64,000 bases of DNA from Aeromicrobium sp. 9AM (GCF_902506105.1 NZ_LR733303.1:124001-188000); one strand, 5' to 3'. Shown: positions 1-12,604, counted from the first letter of the stretch. Numbers and translations: made by a program. Notes: a model not told the origin generated them from the letters alone.

Positions 1-20
1 ACCTCCCTAGGATGGTCCGC

Positions 21-887
21 ATGCGGGGAATCATCTTGGCCGGCGGCACGGGCTCACGGCTACACCCGGTCACGCGAGCCGTGAGCAAGCAGCTCCTGCC
101 GGTCTACGACAAGCCGATGATCTACTACCCGCTGTCGACGTTGATCCTGGCCGGGATCACCGACGTGCTGGTCATCACGACGCCGCACGACGCCGCCCAG
201 TTCGAGCACCTGCTCGGCGACGGCTCGCAGCTCGGCATCTCGATCACGTACGCCGTGCAGCCCAGCCCCGACGGGCTCGCGCAGGCGTTCGTGATCGGCA
301 AGGACCACATCGGCAGCGAGTCGGCCGCCCTGATCCTCGGCGACAACATCTTCTACGGCGCGGGGCTCGGCACCCAGCTCGCGAAGTTCACCGACATCGA
401 CGGATCGGTCATCTTCGGCTATCGCGTCGCCGAACCGTCGGCCTTCGGCGTCGTCGAGTTCGACGAGCGCGGCGTCGCGGTCTCGCTGGAGGAGAAGCCG
501 GCCGTCCCCAAGAGCCATTTCGCCGTGCCGGGCCTGTACTTCTACAGCAACGACGTCGTCGACATGGCCGCGGAGCTCGTGCCCTCCGCGCGGGGGGAGC
601 TCGAGATCACCGACCTCAACCGCGCCTACCTGGAGGCCGGCCGACTGAGGGTCGAGGTGCTGGAACGCGGCGTGGCCTGGCTCGACACCGGGACGTTCGA
701 CTCACTGGGCGAGGCCGGCGAGTTCATCCGCACGGTCCAGAAGCGACAAGGCCTGTCGATCGGGTGTCCTGAGGAGGCCGCCTGGCGCAAGGGGCTGCTG
801 AGCGATGACGGGCTGCGGCGGCAGGCCGAGGCGTACGCCAAGAGCGGCTACGGCGACTACCTGATCAGCCTGCTCGAGCACGGCTGA
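21..887 (+). CDS. rmlA: Glucose-1-phosphate thymidylyltransferase
   Basis: Transfers dTMP from dTTP to glucose-1-phosphate, the first step of dTDP-L-rhamnose synthesis for cell-wall or surface glycans. The N-terminal nucleotidyltransferase signature [16 protein letters not shown] is intact, followed by GDNIFYG (catalytic Asp region) and the sugar-binding EEKP motif near the middle. I start at the second ATG because AGG lies about nine bases before it and the protein then begins MRGIILAGG, as in the family; 288 aa is the usual length. An in-frame ATG nine bases upstream is the alternative. Other rml genes are not in the window, so its operon cannot be judged. The next gene is convergent. Confidence 0.95.
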   Translation: MRGIILAGGTGSRLHPVTRAVSKQLLPVYDKPMIYYPLSTLILAGITDVLVITTPHDAAQFEHLLGDGSQLGISITYAVQPSPDGLAQAFVIGKDHIGSESAALILGDNIFYGAGLGTQLAKFTDIDGSVIFGYRVAEPSAFGVVEFDERGVAVSLEEKPAVPKSHFAVPGLYFYSNDVVDMAAELVPSARGELEITDLNRAYLEAGRLRVEVLERGVAWLDTGTFDSLGEAGEFIRTVQKRQGLSIGCPEEAAWRKGLLSDDGLRRQAEAYAKSGYGDYLISLLEHG

Positions 888-891
888 CGCG

Positions 892-1431
892 TCAGCGCAG
901 GCCGAGGTCGTCCAGCACCTGGGCGCCGGGCAGCTCGGCGAGGGCCGGGCCCGGGAGCGCCAGCTTGGAGCGGCGCAGACCGCTGCCGAGCAGCACCCAT
1001 GGCTGCTCCGTCACGGCGCGGTCGACGAGGATCGGCCAGCCGTCAGGCACGCCGACCGGGGTGATGCCGCCGTACTCCATGCCGGTCTGGGCGACGGCCC
1101 AGTCCTGCGGCGCGAACGAGCACTTGCGGGCGTCGAGCGTGCGGCGCACGAGGCCGTTGACGTCGGCGCGCGTGCTCGCCAGCACGACGCAGGCCGCCGG
1201 CCGGAGCTCGCCGCCGCGCTTGCCCAGCACGATGACGCAGTTGGCCGACATCTCGGGATCGAGGCCGAACTGCTGGGTCAGGGTCGCGGTCTCGGCGAGG
1301 TCAGGATCGATCGCCACCGTGTGGGCCTTGGCAGCGACGCCGGGCGCGGCGCTGAGCGCCGCGGCGACGGGCGGTGCCAGCAGCTCGTCCCGGACCGGCT
1401 CGAGCTCGAGGGATCCGAAGCGCACCGTCAT
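892..1431 (-). CDS. YbaK/ProX-type aminoacyl-tRNA deacylase-like protein
   Basis: A 179-aa protein with the YbaK/prolyl-tRNA-synthetase-associated domain spanning residues about 35-165. The stretch containing AQTGMEYGGITPVG and an earlier conserved lysine (VLGKRGGEL) are typical. Family members hydrolyse misacylated tRNAs such as Cys- or Ala-tRNA(Pro) in trans; substrate specificity cannot be read from sequence. The start codon overlaps the stop of the upstream TetR gene (ATGA), so the two are translationally coupled and presumably form a two-gene operon. Whether the regulator acts on this gene is unknown. Confidence 0.8.
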   Translation of the reverse strand: MTVRFGSLELEPVRDELLAPPVAAALSAAPGVAAKAHTVAIDPDLAETATLTQQFGLDPEMSANCVIVLGKRGGELRPAACVVLASTRADVNGLVRRTLDARKCSFAPQDWAVAQTGMEYGGITPVGVPDGWPILVDRAVTEQPWVLLGSGLRRSKLALPGPALAELPGAQVLDDLGLR

Positions 1432-2075
1432 TGCGGCTCGCGGGGCAGGTCGGTGATCGCGCGGTCGACCGCATCAGGGCCGAGCGGCTGCGCGGCGACG
1501 AGGCTGCGGATCGCCGAGACCAGCTGGCGTGCCTCGACGTCGTCGGCGTGCAGCCCCGACTGCCGACGCAGCGCCGTGCCGAGCATGAGGGCGACGATCG
1601 AACCGGCCAGGGCTCCCGGTTCGGTGACCCCGACCCTCGTCAGGAGCTTGGTCGACAGCTCCTCGAGGACCTGCATGGCCCGGGCCGTGTCGTCACGGAG
1701 CTCGGGGACTCGTGCCGCGGCGAGAAAGATCGCCAGCTCGAGGGCGGCGATCTCGGGCCGGCGCACCGCGAGCAGGTGCGAGATGAACGCAGGAGCGTCG
1801 TCGAGGGACACGGCGGCGCCGGTGTCGATCGTGGTCAACGCCTCGAGGTCGCGGATCCACTTCTCGATGTGTGCGCCGAGCGCTTCGCGGATGAGGTCGT
1901 CGATCGACTCGAAGTAGTACGTCGTGGTGGCCGACGGGAGGCCGGCGCGCGCCGCGACAGCGCGATGCGTGATGGCCCGTGACCCGCCCTCGGCGAACAG
2001 CTCGATCGCGGCGGCCAGCAACTCGTCGCGCCGAAGCCGGCTGCGCTCCTGTGACAGCTGTGCGCGGATGGCCAT
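1428..2075 (-). CDS. TetR-family transcriptional regulator
   Basis: 215 aa. An N-terminal TetR helix-turn-helix occupies residues about 14-60 (AAIELFAEGGSRAITHRAVA, then ATTTYYFESIDDLI), followed by an all-helical ligand-binding domain that gives no clue to its effector. It is transcribed divergently from folD across 63 bp and runs directly into the YbaK-like gene with an ATGA overlap. Likely an autoregulated repressor of its own operon; no clear dyad operator was found in the short spacer. Confidence 0.85.
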   Translation of the reverse strand: MAIRAQLSQERSRLRRDELLAAAIELFAEGGSRAITHRAVAARAGLPSATTTYYFESIDDLIREALGAHIEKWIRDLEALTTIDTGAAVSLDDAPAFISHLLAVRRPEIAALELAIFLAAARVPELRDDTARAMQVLEELSTKLLTRVGVTEPGALAGSIVALMLGTALRRQSGLHADDVEARQLVSAIRSLVAAQPLGPDAVDRAITDLPREPQ

Positions 2076-2138
2076 GCAGCGAGTCTAGGCGGACGCCCGG
2101 TCGGCTCCGGAGGTGCGCCACCATGAAAGACTCGTGCC

Positions 2139-2990
2139 GTGACAGCGCAGATTCTCGATGGCAAGGCGGTTGCAGCCGCGATCAAGGACGAGCTCCGCGT
2201 ACGCGTGGACGCCCTCCGCGAGCGGGGTGTCACTGCCGGACTCGGCACGATCCTCGTGGGCAACGACCCGGGCAGCCAGTGGTACGTCGCGGGCAAGCAT
2301 CGCGACTGCGCCCAGGTGGGCATCGAGTCGCTGCGCATCGACCTGCCCGAGACCGCGACGCAGGCCGAGGTCGAGGCCGCGGTCGACGAGCTCAACGCCG
2401 ACCCGGCGTGCACCGGCTACATCGTGCAGCTGCCCCTGCCCAAGGGCCTCGACGAGAACGCGGTGATCGGTCGCATCGATCCGGCCAAGGACGCCGACGG
2501 CCTCCACCCGACCAACCTCGGCTGGCTCGTGCTGGGCAAGGAAGCACCGCTGCCGTGCACGCCGCGCGGCATCATCGAGCTGCTGCGCCGTCACGACGTG
2601 CCGATCGCCGGCCAGCATGTCGTCGTCGTCGGCCGTGGCATCACGGTCGGCCGGCCCATGGGACTGCTGCTGACCCGCCGCAGCGAGAACGCCACCGTGA
2701 CGCTGTGCCACACCGGCACCCGCGACCTCGCCGCCGAGGTACGCCGCGCCGACATCGTGATCGCCGCAGCAGGCGTGCCCGGCATCATCTCCGCCGACAT
2801 GGTCAAGCCCGGCGCCGCGCTCCTTGACGTCGGGGTGAGCCGCGATGACAACGGCATCGTCGGTGATGTCGACCCCGCGGCGTACGAGGTGGCGGGCTGG
2901 ATCTCGCCCAACCCCGGTGGGGTCGGGCCGATGACACGCGCGATGCTGCTGGCCAACGTCGTGGAGACTGTTGAGCGGCTGAACCCGTGA
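2139..2990 (+). CDS. folD: Bifunctional methylenetetrahydrofolate dehydrogenase/cyclohydrolase
   Basis: Interconverts 5,10-methylene-THF, 5,10-methenyl-THF and 10-formyl-THF with NADP, feeding purine synthesis and formylation. The 283-aa protein has the Tyr-Lys catalytic segment ([14 protein letters not shown]), the folate-binding VQLPLPKG motif, the Rossmann segment [13 protein letters not shown], and the C-terminal signature [15 protein letters not shown]. The start is GTG (GTG ACA GCG), in the expected place for the family. Its stop overlaps the downstream DUF3017 gene, a pairing common in actinobacteria. Confidence 0.96.
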   Translation: MTAQILDGKAVAAAIKDELRVRVDALRERGVTAGLGTILVGNDPGSQWYVAGKHRDCAQVGIESLRIDLPETATQAEVEAAVDELNADPACTGYIVQLPLPKGLDENAVIGRIDPAKDADGLHPTNLGWLVLGKEAPLPCTPRGIIELLRRHDVPIAGQHVVVVGRGITVGRPMGLLLTRRSENATVTLCHTGTRDLAAEVRRADIVIAAAGVPGIISADMVKPGAALLDVGVSRDDNGIVGDVDPAAYEVAGWISPNPGGVGPMTRAMLLANVVETVERLNP

Positions 2991-3262
2991 TGGGTCCCCG
3001 GAGCCGCGGCTCCCAGCTCTACCTGCTGCACCTCCTGGCGGTGCTCGCCGGTCTGGTGATCGTCGTCGCAGGGCCCTGGCGCACGGGCGTCATCGTGATC
3101 GGGGCGGCGTTCGTGGTCGGTGCGCTGGCCCGTGTCGTCGTGCCGATCGACCACACCGGCATGCTGCGGGTCCGTGGCAAGGCGTTCGACGTCTTCTGGA
3201 TGAGCACGCTGGGCGTCGCCCTCGTCGTGCTCGCGGTCGTCATCCCCGGCCAACCCACCTGA
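2990..3262 (+). CDS. DUF3017 small membrane protein
   Basis: A 90-aa protein with three hydrophobic segments (residues about 8-27, 29-47 and 66-84) separated by a conserved-looking loop containing PIDHTGMLRVRGKAFD. This matches the actinobacterial DUF3017 family that usually sits behind folD; no function is known. The ATG overlaps the folD stop (TGATG), indicating translational coupling; an in-frame GTG one codon earlier is possible. A strong hairpin follows within 13 bp and probably ends this transcript. Confidence 0.75.
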   Translation: MGPRSRGSQLYLLHLLAVLAGLVIVVAGPWRTGVIVIGAAFVVGALARVVVPIDHTGMLRVRGKAFDVFWMSTLGVALVVLAVVIPGQPT

Positions 3263-3274
3263 CGCACCCAGAAA

Positions 3275-3323
3275 TGGATCGAGGTGCACCACACGCGGCA
3301 TGCGCGTGGTGCACCTCGATCCA
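3275..3323. repeat. Perfect 18-bp inverted repeat, probable bidirectional terminator
   Basis: TGGATCGAGGTGCACCAC at 3275-3292 is matched exactly in reverse complement at 3306-3323, with a 13-base loop that can itself pair (GCG/CGC). It lies between two convergent genes, DUF3017 and mdh, so it can stop transcription from both sides. It lacks a T-run. Length and perfection also fit a dispersed intergenic palindrome; no second copy was seen in this window. Confidence 0.7.
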
Positions 3324-3340
3324 AATCTCGGGGCGTCGGC

Positions 3341-4330
3341 TCAGATGAGGCCGAGCTCCTTGACCGCGTCGCGCTCCTCGATGAGCTCGGCAGCGGTGGC
3401 GTCCATCCGACCGCGCGAGAACTCGTCGATCTCCAGGCCTTGGACGATCTCCCAGTCGCCGCCCTTGGTCGTGACGGGGAACGAGTAGATCAGGCCCTCG
3501 GGGACGTCGTACGAACCGTCGGACACGACCGCCATCGACGCCCAGTCACCCTCGGGGGTGCCGTGCAGCCAGTCGCGGGCGGCATCGATCGTCGCCGACG
3601 CCGCTGACGCAGCGGACGACGAGCCACGCGCGTCGATGATCGCGGCGCCGCGCTTGGCAACGGTCGGGATGAAGTCGTTCTCGATCCACGCCTGGTCGTT
3701 GACCGACTCGGCCGCGTTCTTGCCGGCGATCTCGGCGTGGAAGATGTCGGGGTACTGGGTCGCCGAGTGGTTGCCCCAGATCGTCATCTTCTTGATGTCG
3801 GTGACGGGAGCGCCGGTCTTGGCCGCGAGCTGCGAGATCGCGCGGTTGTGATCCAGGCGGGTCAGGGCGCTGAAGCGCTCCTTGGGGATGTCGGGTGCGT
3901 TGGACATCGCGATCAGCGCGTTGGTGTTGGCCGGGTTGCCGGTGACACCGATGCGTACGTCGTCGGCGGCGACGGCGTTGAGGGCCTTGCCCTGTGCGGT
4001 GAAGATCGCACCGTTGGCCTCGAGCAGGTCGCCACGCTCCATGCCCGGGCCACGCGGGCGGGCGCCGACGAGCAGGGCGAGGTTGACGCCGTCGAAGATC
4101 TTCTCGGCGTCGTCGCCGATCTCGACGCCGGCAAGCGTCGGGAATGCGCAGTCGTCGAGCTCCATGACGACGCCCTCGAGCGCCTTGAGCGCCGGGGTGA
4201 TCTCGAGCAGCTGGAGCTGGATCGGGGTGTCGGGTCCGAGCAGGGATCCGCTGGCGAGGCGGAAGAGAAGGCTGTAGCCGATCTGGCCGGCGGCGCCGGT
4301 GACGGCGACCTTGACGGGGGTAGTGCTCAC
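3341..4330 (-). CDS. mdh: Malate dehydrogenase
   Basis: NAD-dependent oxidation of malate to oxaloacetate in the TCA cycle. The 329-aa protein begins with the Rossmann motif [17 protein letters not shown], carries [12 protein letters not shown], the substrate-binding RLDHNRA and the active-site His in [11 protein letters not shown], all as in actinobacterial MDH. I chose the GTG start because AAGGAG stands eight bases upstream and the protein then matches the usual length; the frame stays open for 27 further codons upstream but they look non-coding. It is divergent from furA. Confidence 0.96.
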   Translation of the reverse strand: MSTTPVKVAVTGAAGQIGYSLLFRLASGSLLGPDTPIQLQLLEITPALKALEGVVMELDDCAFPTLAGVEIGDDAEKIFDGVNLALLVGARPRGPGMERGDLLEANGAIFTAQGKALNAVAADDVRIGVTGNPANTNALIAMSNAPDIPKERFSALTRLDHNRAISQLAAKTGAPVTDIKKMTIWGNHSATQYPDIFHAEIAGKNAAESVNDQAWIENDFIPTVAKRGAAIIDARGSSSAASAASATIDAARDWLHGTPEGDWASMAVVSDGSYDVPEGLIYSFPVTTKGGDWEIVQGLEIDEFSRGRMDATAAELIEERDAVKELGLI

Positions 4331-4429
4331 GAGAGGTGCTCCTTGAGGCTGGGGTTCCTTTCGAAAGTAGCGCACGCTGGCGGAGGCCGACCCACCCGAC
4401 CCTGCGTTCACGACACGTTCATGATCCTA

Positions 4430-4448
4430 TTCTTGAATGATTCCAGAA
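4430..4448 (+). promoter_or_regulatory. Probable FurA operator upstream of furA-katG
   Basis: TTCTTGAATGATTCCAGAA is a 19-bp palindrome around a central G with one mismatched pair. It resembles the AT-rich FurA-binding sequence described upstream of furA-katG in mycobacteria and streptomycetes, where FurA represses its own operon. A TATTCT hexamer overlapping its left edge (4428-4433) could be the -10 element, so binding would occlude the promoter. It ends 19 bases before the chosen furA start codon. Confidence 0.65.
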
Positions 4449-4467
4449 AAGGTGGTTGCATGGCCGC

Positions 4468-7171
<2,704 letters not shown>

Positions 7172-7180
7172 GACGTACGT

Positions 7181-7216
7181 CGAAGGGCCCGGGACTCACG
7201 AGTCCCGGGCCCTTCG
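7181..7216. terminator. Bidirectional hairpin terminator after katG
   Basis: A perfect 17-bp inverted repeat (CGAAGGGCCCGGGACTC and its complement) with a two-base centre lies ten bases after katG and seven bases before the stop of the convergent partner-protein gene. It can end both transcripts; there is no T-run, as is common in G+C-rich genomes. Confidence 0.8.
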
Positions 7217-7222
7217 GCTTGT

Positions 7223-7636
7223 CTACGAGCGTGGGCCGAGGTGCCAGACGCGACCGCGGAGTGCGATGACCCATCGGGCCTGGCCGGGTCGACGATCCCG
7301 GGCAAACGAACGGCTGCCGCGATAGACCTGCTCGATCGTGCGGATCGAGGCGAGCGGCTCGGGAAGCTCGCCGGTGTCGTCCGCGAGGAAGTCGACGACA
7401 TCGTCGTCGGCGCAGCCGCGGCGTGGGTGTTGAGCGGACCAGGCACCGAATCGCGCGGCGAAGTCGGGGACCGTTCGCAGCAGGGGGAAGGCGTCGGTCG
7501 CCTCGCTGCGACGCTTGGTGACCAGGACGCGCGTCGTCAACGTCGCCGACCGTGGGTCGAACCCGTCGGGCACCTCGCCGGCCAGCAGCGCCCGCAGCAC
7601 GTGCTGCTGTCGGCGGGCGAGCTCCGGTCGGGTCAC
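7223..7636 (-). CDS. Putative partner protein of the DUF692 enzyme (HvfC/BufC- or SCO6045-like)
   Basis: 137 aa, soluble, no clear catalytic motif. The N-terminal half (RRQQHVLRALLAGEVPDGFD and the following Leu/Arg-rich helices up to about residue 75) resembles the helical domain of HvfC/BufC (DUF2063) partners and of SCO6045-like proteins found beside DUF692 genes. These partners are thought to recognise the precursor peptide for the MNIO enzyme. The GTG start overlaps the MNIO stop (GTGA), so the two are made together. The family match is from memory of pattern, not a search; the context is the stronger evidence. Confidence 0.6.
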   Translation of the reverse strand: MTRPELARRQQHVLRALLAGEVPDGFDPRSATLTTRVLVTKRRSEATDAFPLLRTVPDFAARFGAWSAQHPRRGCADDDVVDFLADDTGELPEPLASIRTIEQVYRGSRSFARDRRPGQARWVIALRGRVWHLGPRS

Positions 7637-8511
7637 GTCGGCACTCGGGCGCTCTGGACGGCATGGCGTACGCGCGTCAGCTCGGCGCGCACGACATCGG
7701 CGTCGACGTCGGAGTCGCGCTCGAGCAGGACCGGCGGACCGTCGGGGCCCAGCAGCTCCACCACGTGGGTCAGCAGGTCGAGGACGTCGTCGGTCATGTC
7801 GTGAGCGTGGGTGTCCCAGTAGACGCCGTCGGTGTCGGTGAACCCGCCCGCGACGTGGATGTAGGCCACGTGGTCCAGCGGCATGCGCTCGAGCTGCTCA
7901 CGCGGATCGCCCCCGAGCGCCGAGCAGGTGGCGTGCAGGTTGGCGACGTCCAGCAGGAAGAAGCAGCCGGTGGCCTCTGTCAGCGCGGTCAGGAACTCGG
8001 GCTCGTCCATCGACGTCTCGGGCCATGCCAACGTGGCGGCGATGTTCTCCAACGCCAGGGGGACAGGCAGCCGCGCCTGGGTCGCACGAACGTTGTCGAC
8101 GAGGACGGCCAGCGAGTCGGTGGTCCGCGCCGCAGGAACCAGGTGGCCCGCCTCGATGACGTCGGCGTGCAACGGATCCGTCCCCGCGGGAGCCTTGCCG
8201 CTGCGGACGAACGCGACGTGCTCACTGACCAACGGCGACCCGAGCGCGACCGCGAGGTCACCGAGTCGGTCGATCCGCGCCGGATCCGGGTGCTGCGCAC
8301 CGGCCAGCCCGAGGGTCACGCCGTGCGGTACGACTGTGAGTCCTGCGTCGCGTGCTGCGACCAGGGACGCCGGGAGGTCGGCCGGCGAGACGTTCTCGGC
8401 GACGACCTCGCTGAATTGCATGCCGGTCCGGGACTGCGCGAGGATATCGTCGGCGATGGCAGGGCGCCAGCCCGCGCCCACACCGAGGCCGGCGACGGGC
8501 GAGCGGGACAT
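7633..8511 (-). CDS. DUF692 family multinuclear non-haem iron oxidative enzyme (MNIO)
   Basis: 292 aa, TIM-barrel DUF692 protein of the group that includes MbnB, TglH, ChrH and BufB, which modify peptide cysteines (or other residues) in RiPP pathways using two or three irons. Likely metal ligands are visible in order: His63 (PHG), His98 (SEHVAF), Glu154-Asn155 (LALENI), Asp188 and His193 (LLDVANLH), His219 (IHVAGG), Asp233/His235/His237 (DTHAHD) and Glu264. The ATG overlaps the stop of the upstream Gly/Cys-rich peptide (TGATG); a longer open frame upstream overlaps the peptide and is not used. The coupling marks the peptide as the likely substrate. Confidence 0.9.
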   Translation of the reverse strand: MSRSPVAGLGVGAGWRPAIADDILAQSRTGMQFSEVVAENVSPADLPASLVAARDAGLTVVPHGVTLGLAGAQHPDPARIDRLGDLAVALGSPLVSEHVAFVRSGKAPAGTDPLHADVIEAGHLVPAARTTDSLAVLVDNVRATQARLPVPLALENIAATLAWPETSMDEPEFLTALTEATGCFFLLDVANLHATCSALGGDPREQLERMPLDHVAYIHVAGGFTDTDGVYWDTHAHDMTDDVLDLLTHVVELLGPDGPPVLLERDSDVDADVVRAELTRVRHAVQSARVPT

Positions 8512-8765
8512 CAGCCCCCGCCCCCTCCACAGCCGCGCCCGCCACAGCCGCTGCTGCCGCCGCACGAGTGCCCGCCTCCACCGCAGGAGTGGCCGCCGCC
8601 ATGGCCAGACGATCCGCCGTCGGAGCCGCCGCCGAAGAAGTAGCCGCCGCCCGCGCCCGATGCGCCGTAGCGCCCGGCGCGACGCGAGCCGCGTGAGTAG
8701 CTGGTCGAGTAGAGGAAGACGACCACGACCGTGACCGCGACAAGGATGATGACGAAGGCAATCAT
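8511..8765 (-). CDS. Membrane-anchored Gly/Cys/His-rich peptide, candidate MNIO precursor
   Basis: 84 aa. One N-terminal transmembrane segment (residues 2-19) ends in STSYSRGSRRAGR, a positive stop, then a tail that is mostly glycine with Cys61, Cys68, Cys74 and Cys79 and His55, His59 and His66. The spacing gives two HSC units followed by two GC units. A GGGAGG site five bases before the ATG fixes this start. The stop overlaps the DUF692 start. The design resembles the Cys/Gly-rich C-terminus of TIGR04222-type actinobacterial membrane proteins that neighbour DUF692 genes, but lacks the larger domain. No signal-peptidase site is obvious, so the modified tail would stay tethered to the membrane. 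Metal binding is a plausible role, not shown. Confidence 0.75.
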   Translation of the reverse strand: MIAFVIILVAVTVVVVFLYSTSYSRGSRRAGRYGASGAGGGYFFGGGSDGGSSGHGGGHSCGGGGHSCGGSSGCGGRGCGGGGG

Positions 8766-8821
8766 GAGGACCTCCCGGTGATGTGTTCCGGAGTCCGTCG
8801 CCGTTGACGGGCGTGGGAGAT

Positions 8822-8840
8822 GGATCGTCTCAGACAATCC
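8822..8840. promoter_or_regulatory. Imperfect palindrome upstream of the precursor gene
   Basis: GGATCGTCT and AGACAATCC flank one base, a 9-bp dyad with one mismatch, in the 95-bp gap between the small membrane-peptide gene and the precursor gene. It may be an operator or an mRNA hairpin that lets the precursor be made at a different level from the aquaporin; no regulator gene lies nearby. Confidence 0.35.
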
Positions 8841-8860
8841 GTCTCATGGGAAGAGTGGCG

Positions 8861-9052
8861 TCAACCGCCGTTGTAGTAGGACATGCCGCCGCCGTCAGCC
8901 CCGGGCGAACGGCCCTGGTGGCCGCCCTCCGCGGATGGCCGAAGGTGCTCCACGTCTCGCGGCGGCAGCTCCGAACCCGAGGACCGGCGTACGAGGATGA
9001 CGACCAGCCCGACGACAAGAGCCGTTGCCACGATGATGAGCGCGATGGTCAT
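8861..9052 (-). CDS. Small single-pass membrane peptide
   Basis: 63 aa: a hydrophobic N-terminus (residues 3-21), RRS stop-transfer, then a polar tail ending in GADGGGMSYYNGG. GAGGAGG precedes the ATG by four bases and overlaps the aquaporin stop region, nine bases away, so expression with the aquaporin is likely. Its layout, TM anchor plus Gly-ended tail, resembles the downstream precursor but there are no cysteines. No family recognised. It could be an accessory or a degenerate paralogue of the precursor. Confidence 0.6.
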   Translation of the reverse strand: MTIALIIVATALVVGLVVILVRRSSGSELPPRDVEHLRPSAEGGHQGRSPGADGGGMSYYNGG

Positions 9053-9061
9053 GCTGCCTCC

Positions 9062-9769
9062 TCAGTCCGAGTCTTCGCCGACGATCATGGCGTGCGTGAC
9101 GCCGGCGATCGCCGCGCCGATGACCGGCGCGAGGATGAAGACCCAGACCTGCGCCAGGTGGTCGCCACCGGCGAACCAGGCGACACCCAGCGACCGGGCC
9201 GGGTTGACCGAGGTGCCGTCGACCGGGATCGAGATCAGGTGGATCAGTGTCAACGCGAGACCGATGGCGATGCCGGCGAAGCCGACCGCCGCGCGCTTGG
9301 CGGTGACGCCGAAGATCACGTAGAGGAAGAACGCCGTCAGCACGATCTCGGTGATGATGACCGCCAGCAGGCTGTAGCCACCGGGGGAGTGGTCGCCGTA
9401 GCCGTTCGTGCCGAAGCCGCTGGCCGATGCGTCGAAGCCGTCGGCGCCATCGGCGATGACGTAGAGGACGCCGCCGGCGACGGTGGCTCCGACGAGCTGG
9501 GCCGCGAAGTAGCCGGGTGCGTCCTTCCAGTCGAACCGCTTCGCGGTGGCGAGGCCGACCGTCACGGCGGGGTTGAAGTGCCCGCCCGAGATGGGTCCGA
9601 AGGCGTACGCGCCGGTCAGGACCGTGAGGCCGAACGCCAGGGCGATGCCGAGCGTGCCGACCCCGCCTTCGCCGCCGGCCAGGACGGCCGTGCCGACGCC
9701 GCCGAGGACGAGCCAGAAGGTGCCGAGCGCCTCGGCGCCGAGCTTGTGGGACGTGGTGGGTGCAGCCAT
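9062..9769 (-). CDS. aqpZ: Aquaporin Z-type water channel
   Basis: 235 aa MIP-family channel with six predicted transmembrane helices and both NPA boxes ([13 protein letters not shown] in the first half, [15 protein letters not shown] in the second). The residue after the second NPA is Arg, as in the selectivity filter; overall it looks like a water-specific AqpZ rather than a GlpF. AGGAGG lies before the ATG. It is the first gene of the minus-strand cassette that includes the MNIO genes, and a perfect CRP-type site lies 23 bases upstream of the start codon. Confidence 0.93.
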   Translation of the reverse strand: MAAPTTSHKLGAEALGTFWLVLGGVGTAVLAGGEGGVGTLGIALAFGLTVLTGAYAFGPISGGHFNPAVTVGLATAKRFDWKDAPGYFAAQLVGATVAGGVLYVIADGADGFDASASGFGTNGYGDHSPGGYSLLAVIITEIVLTAFFLYVIFGVTAKRAAVGFAGIAIGLALTLIHLISIPVDGTSVNPARSLGVAWFAGGDHLAQVWVFILAPVIGAAIAGVTHAMIVGEDSD

Positions 9770-9791
9770 GGGAAGCCTCCTGCAGAGCGTG

Positions 9792-9807
9792 TGTGACCTG
9801 TCTCACA
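9792..9807. promoter_or_regulatory. Perfect CRP/GlxR-type binding site
   Basis: TGTGACCTGTCTCACA matches the CRP-family consensus TGTGA-N6-TCACA in all ten defined positions. It sits between the divergent aquaporin cassette and icd, 23 bp from the aqpZ start and 108 bp from the icd start. Actinobacterial GlxR/Crp regulators use this motif; closeness to aqpZ suggests it acts mainly there, possibly as a repressor. Confidence 0.7.
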
Positions 9808-9849
9808 GGGTAGGGCTCCAAGTGGCGTCGCTGGGGGACGCTGGGACCG

Positions 9850-9878
9850 TTGATGTCGGTGAGATATCTTGATGTCAA
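9850..9878 (+). promoter_or_regulatory. Repeated TTGATGTC motifs in the icd leader
   Basis: TTGATGTC occurs at 9850-9857 and again inside TATCTTGATGTCAA at 9865-9878, whose core TTGA-TG-TCAA is a short dyad. They lie 37-65 bp before icd and could be an operator or promoter overlap. I cannot name the regulator. Confidence 0.3.
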
Positions 9879-9914
9879 ACAATCTTTGATCCACACGTAG
9901 GAGTCGTCGCACTC

Positions 9915-12128
<2,214 letters not shown>

Positions 12129-12138
12129 CACACCGGAC

Positions 12139-12173
12139 GGGGGCCGGCCGCGACAAGTGTGCGGCTAGCCCCC
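12139..12173 (+). terminator. Probable icd terminator hairpin
   Basis: GGGGGCCGGCCGC and GCGGCTAGCCCCC can pair with a short internal mismatch around a nine-base loop, eleven bases after the icd stop. No T-run follows. Confidence 0.45.
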
Positions 12174-12208
12174 TCCTGTGCGCGGTCGTCGCCCGGCACA
12201 CTGGTGGT

Positions 12209-12604
12209 ATGGAGATTGCAGCGGTCTCCCATGAGCCGGACGTACGAGTGCTCGTGGTGGACGATCAGGAGCCGTACCGCAGGGCGATGCAGGCGGTCGT
12301 CGATGCCACCGACGGCTTCACCGTCGTGGGCACGGCCGCGACGGGCGAGGAGTCCGTCGAGGCGGCGCGCGACCTGCTCCCGGAGCTCGTGCTGATGGAC
12401 GTCAACCTGCCCGGCATCGACGGTGTCGAGGCAACTCGTCGCATCCTCGCCGCGGGCGATGGTCCGGTCGTCGTGCTGCTCTCGACGTACGACCGCGACG
12501 ACGTCGACCTCGATGGATCCGGAGCGGCCGAGTACGTGCCCAAGGGTGCGTTCGGGCCCGACCGGCTCATCGAGGCCTGGGACTCAGCTCGCCGGGACGG
12601 CTGA
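12209..12604 (+). CDS. Stand-alone response-regulator receiver domain
   Basis: 131 aa consisting of a single CheY-like receiver: acidic pocket at Asp18-Asp19, phospho-acceptor Asp64 in LMDVNLPG, and the conserved Lys in YVPKG. There is no DNA-binding or other output domain, so it must act through protein contacts or as a phosphate sink. Its last 21 bases overlap the end of the convergent pseudokinase gene, and the nearby intact kinase is a possible partner. Start chosen at the ATG before the first predicted beta strand; the first ten residues are not conserved. Confidence 0.85.
   Translation: MEIAAVSHEPDVRVLVVDDQEPYRRAMQAVVDATDGFTVVGTAATGEESVEAARDLLPELVLMDVNLPGIDGVEATRRILAAGDGPVVVLLSTYDRDDVDLDGSGAAEYVPKGAFGPDRLIEAWDSARRDG

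Noticed and set aside
8511..8640. Gly/Cys tail as mere low-complexity noise of a G+C-rich strand
   Set aside because: A strong ribosome site, TM anchor, regular HSC/GC spacing and stop-start coupling to the DUF692 gene argue for a real gene.
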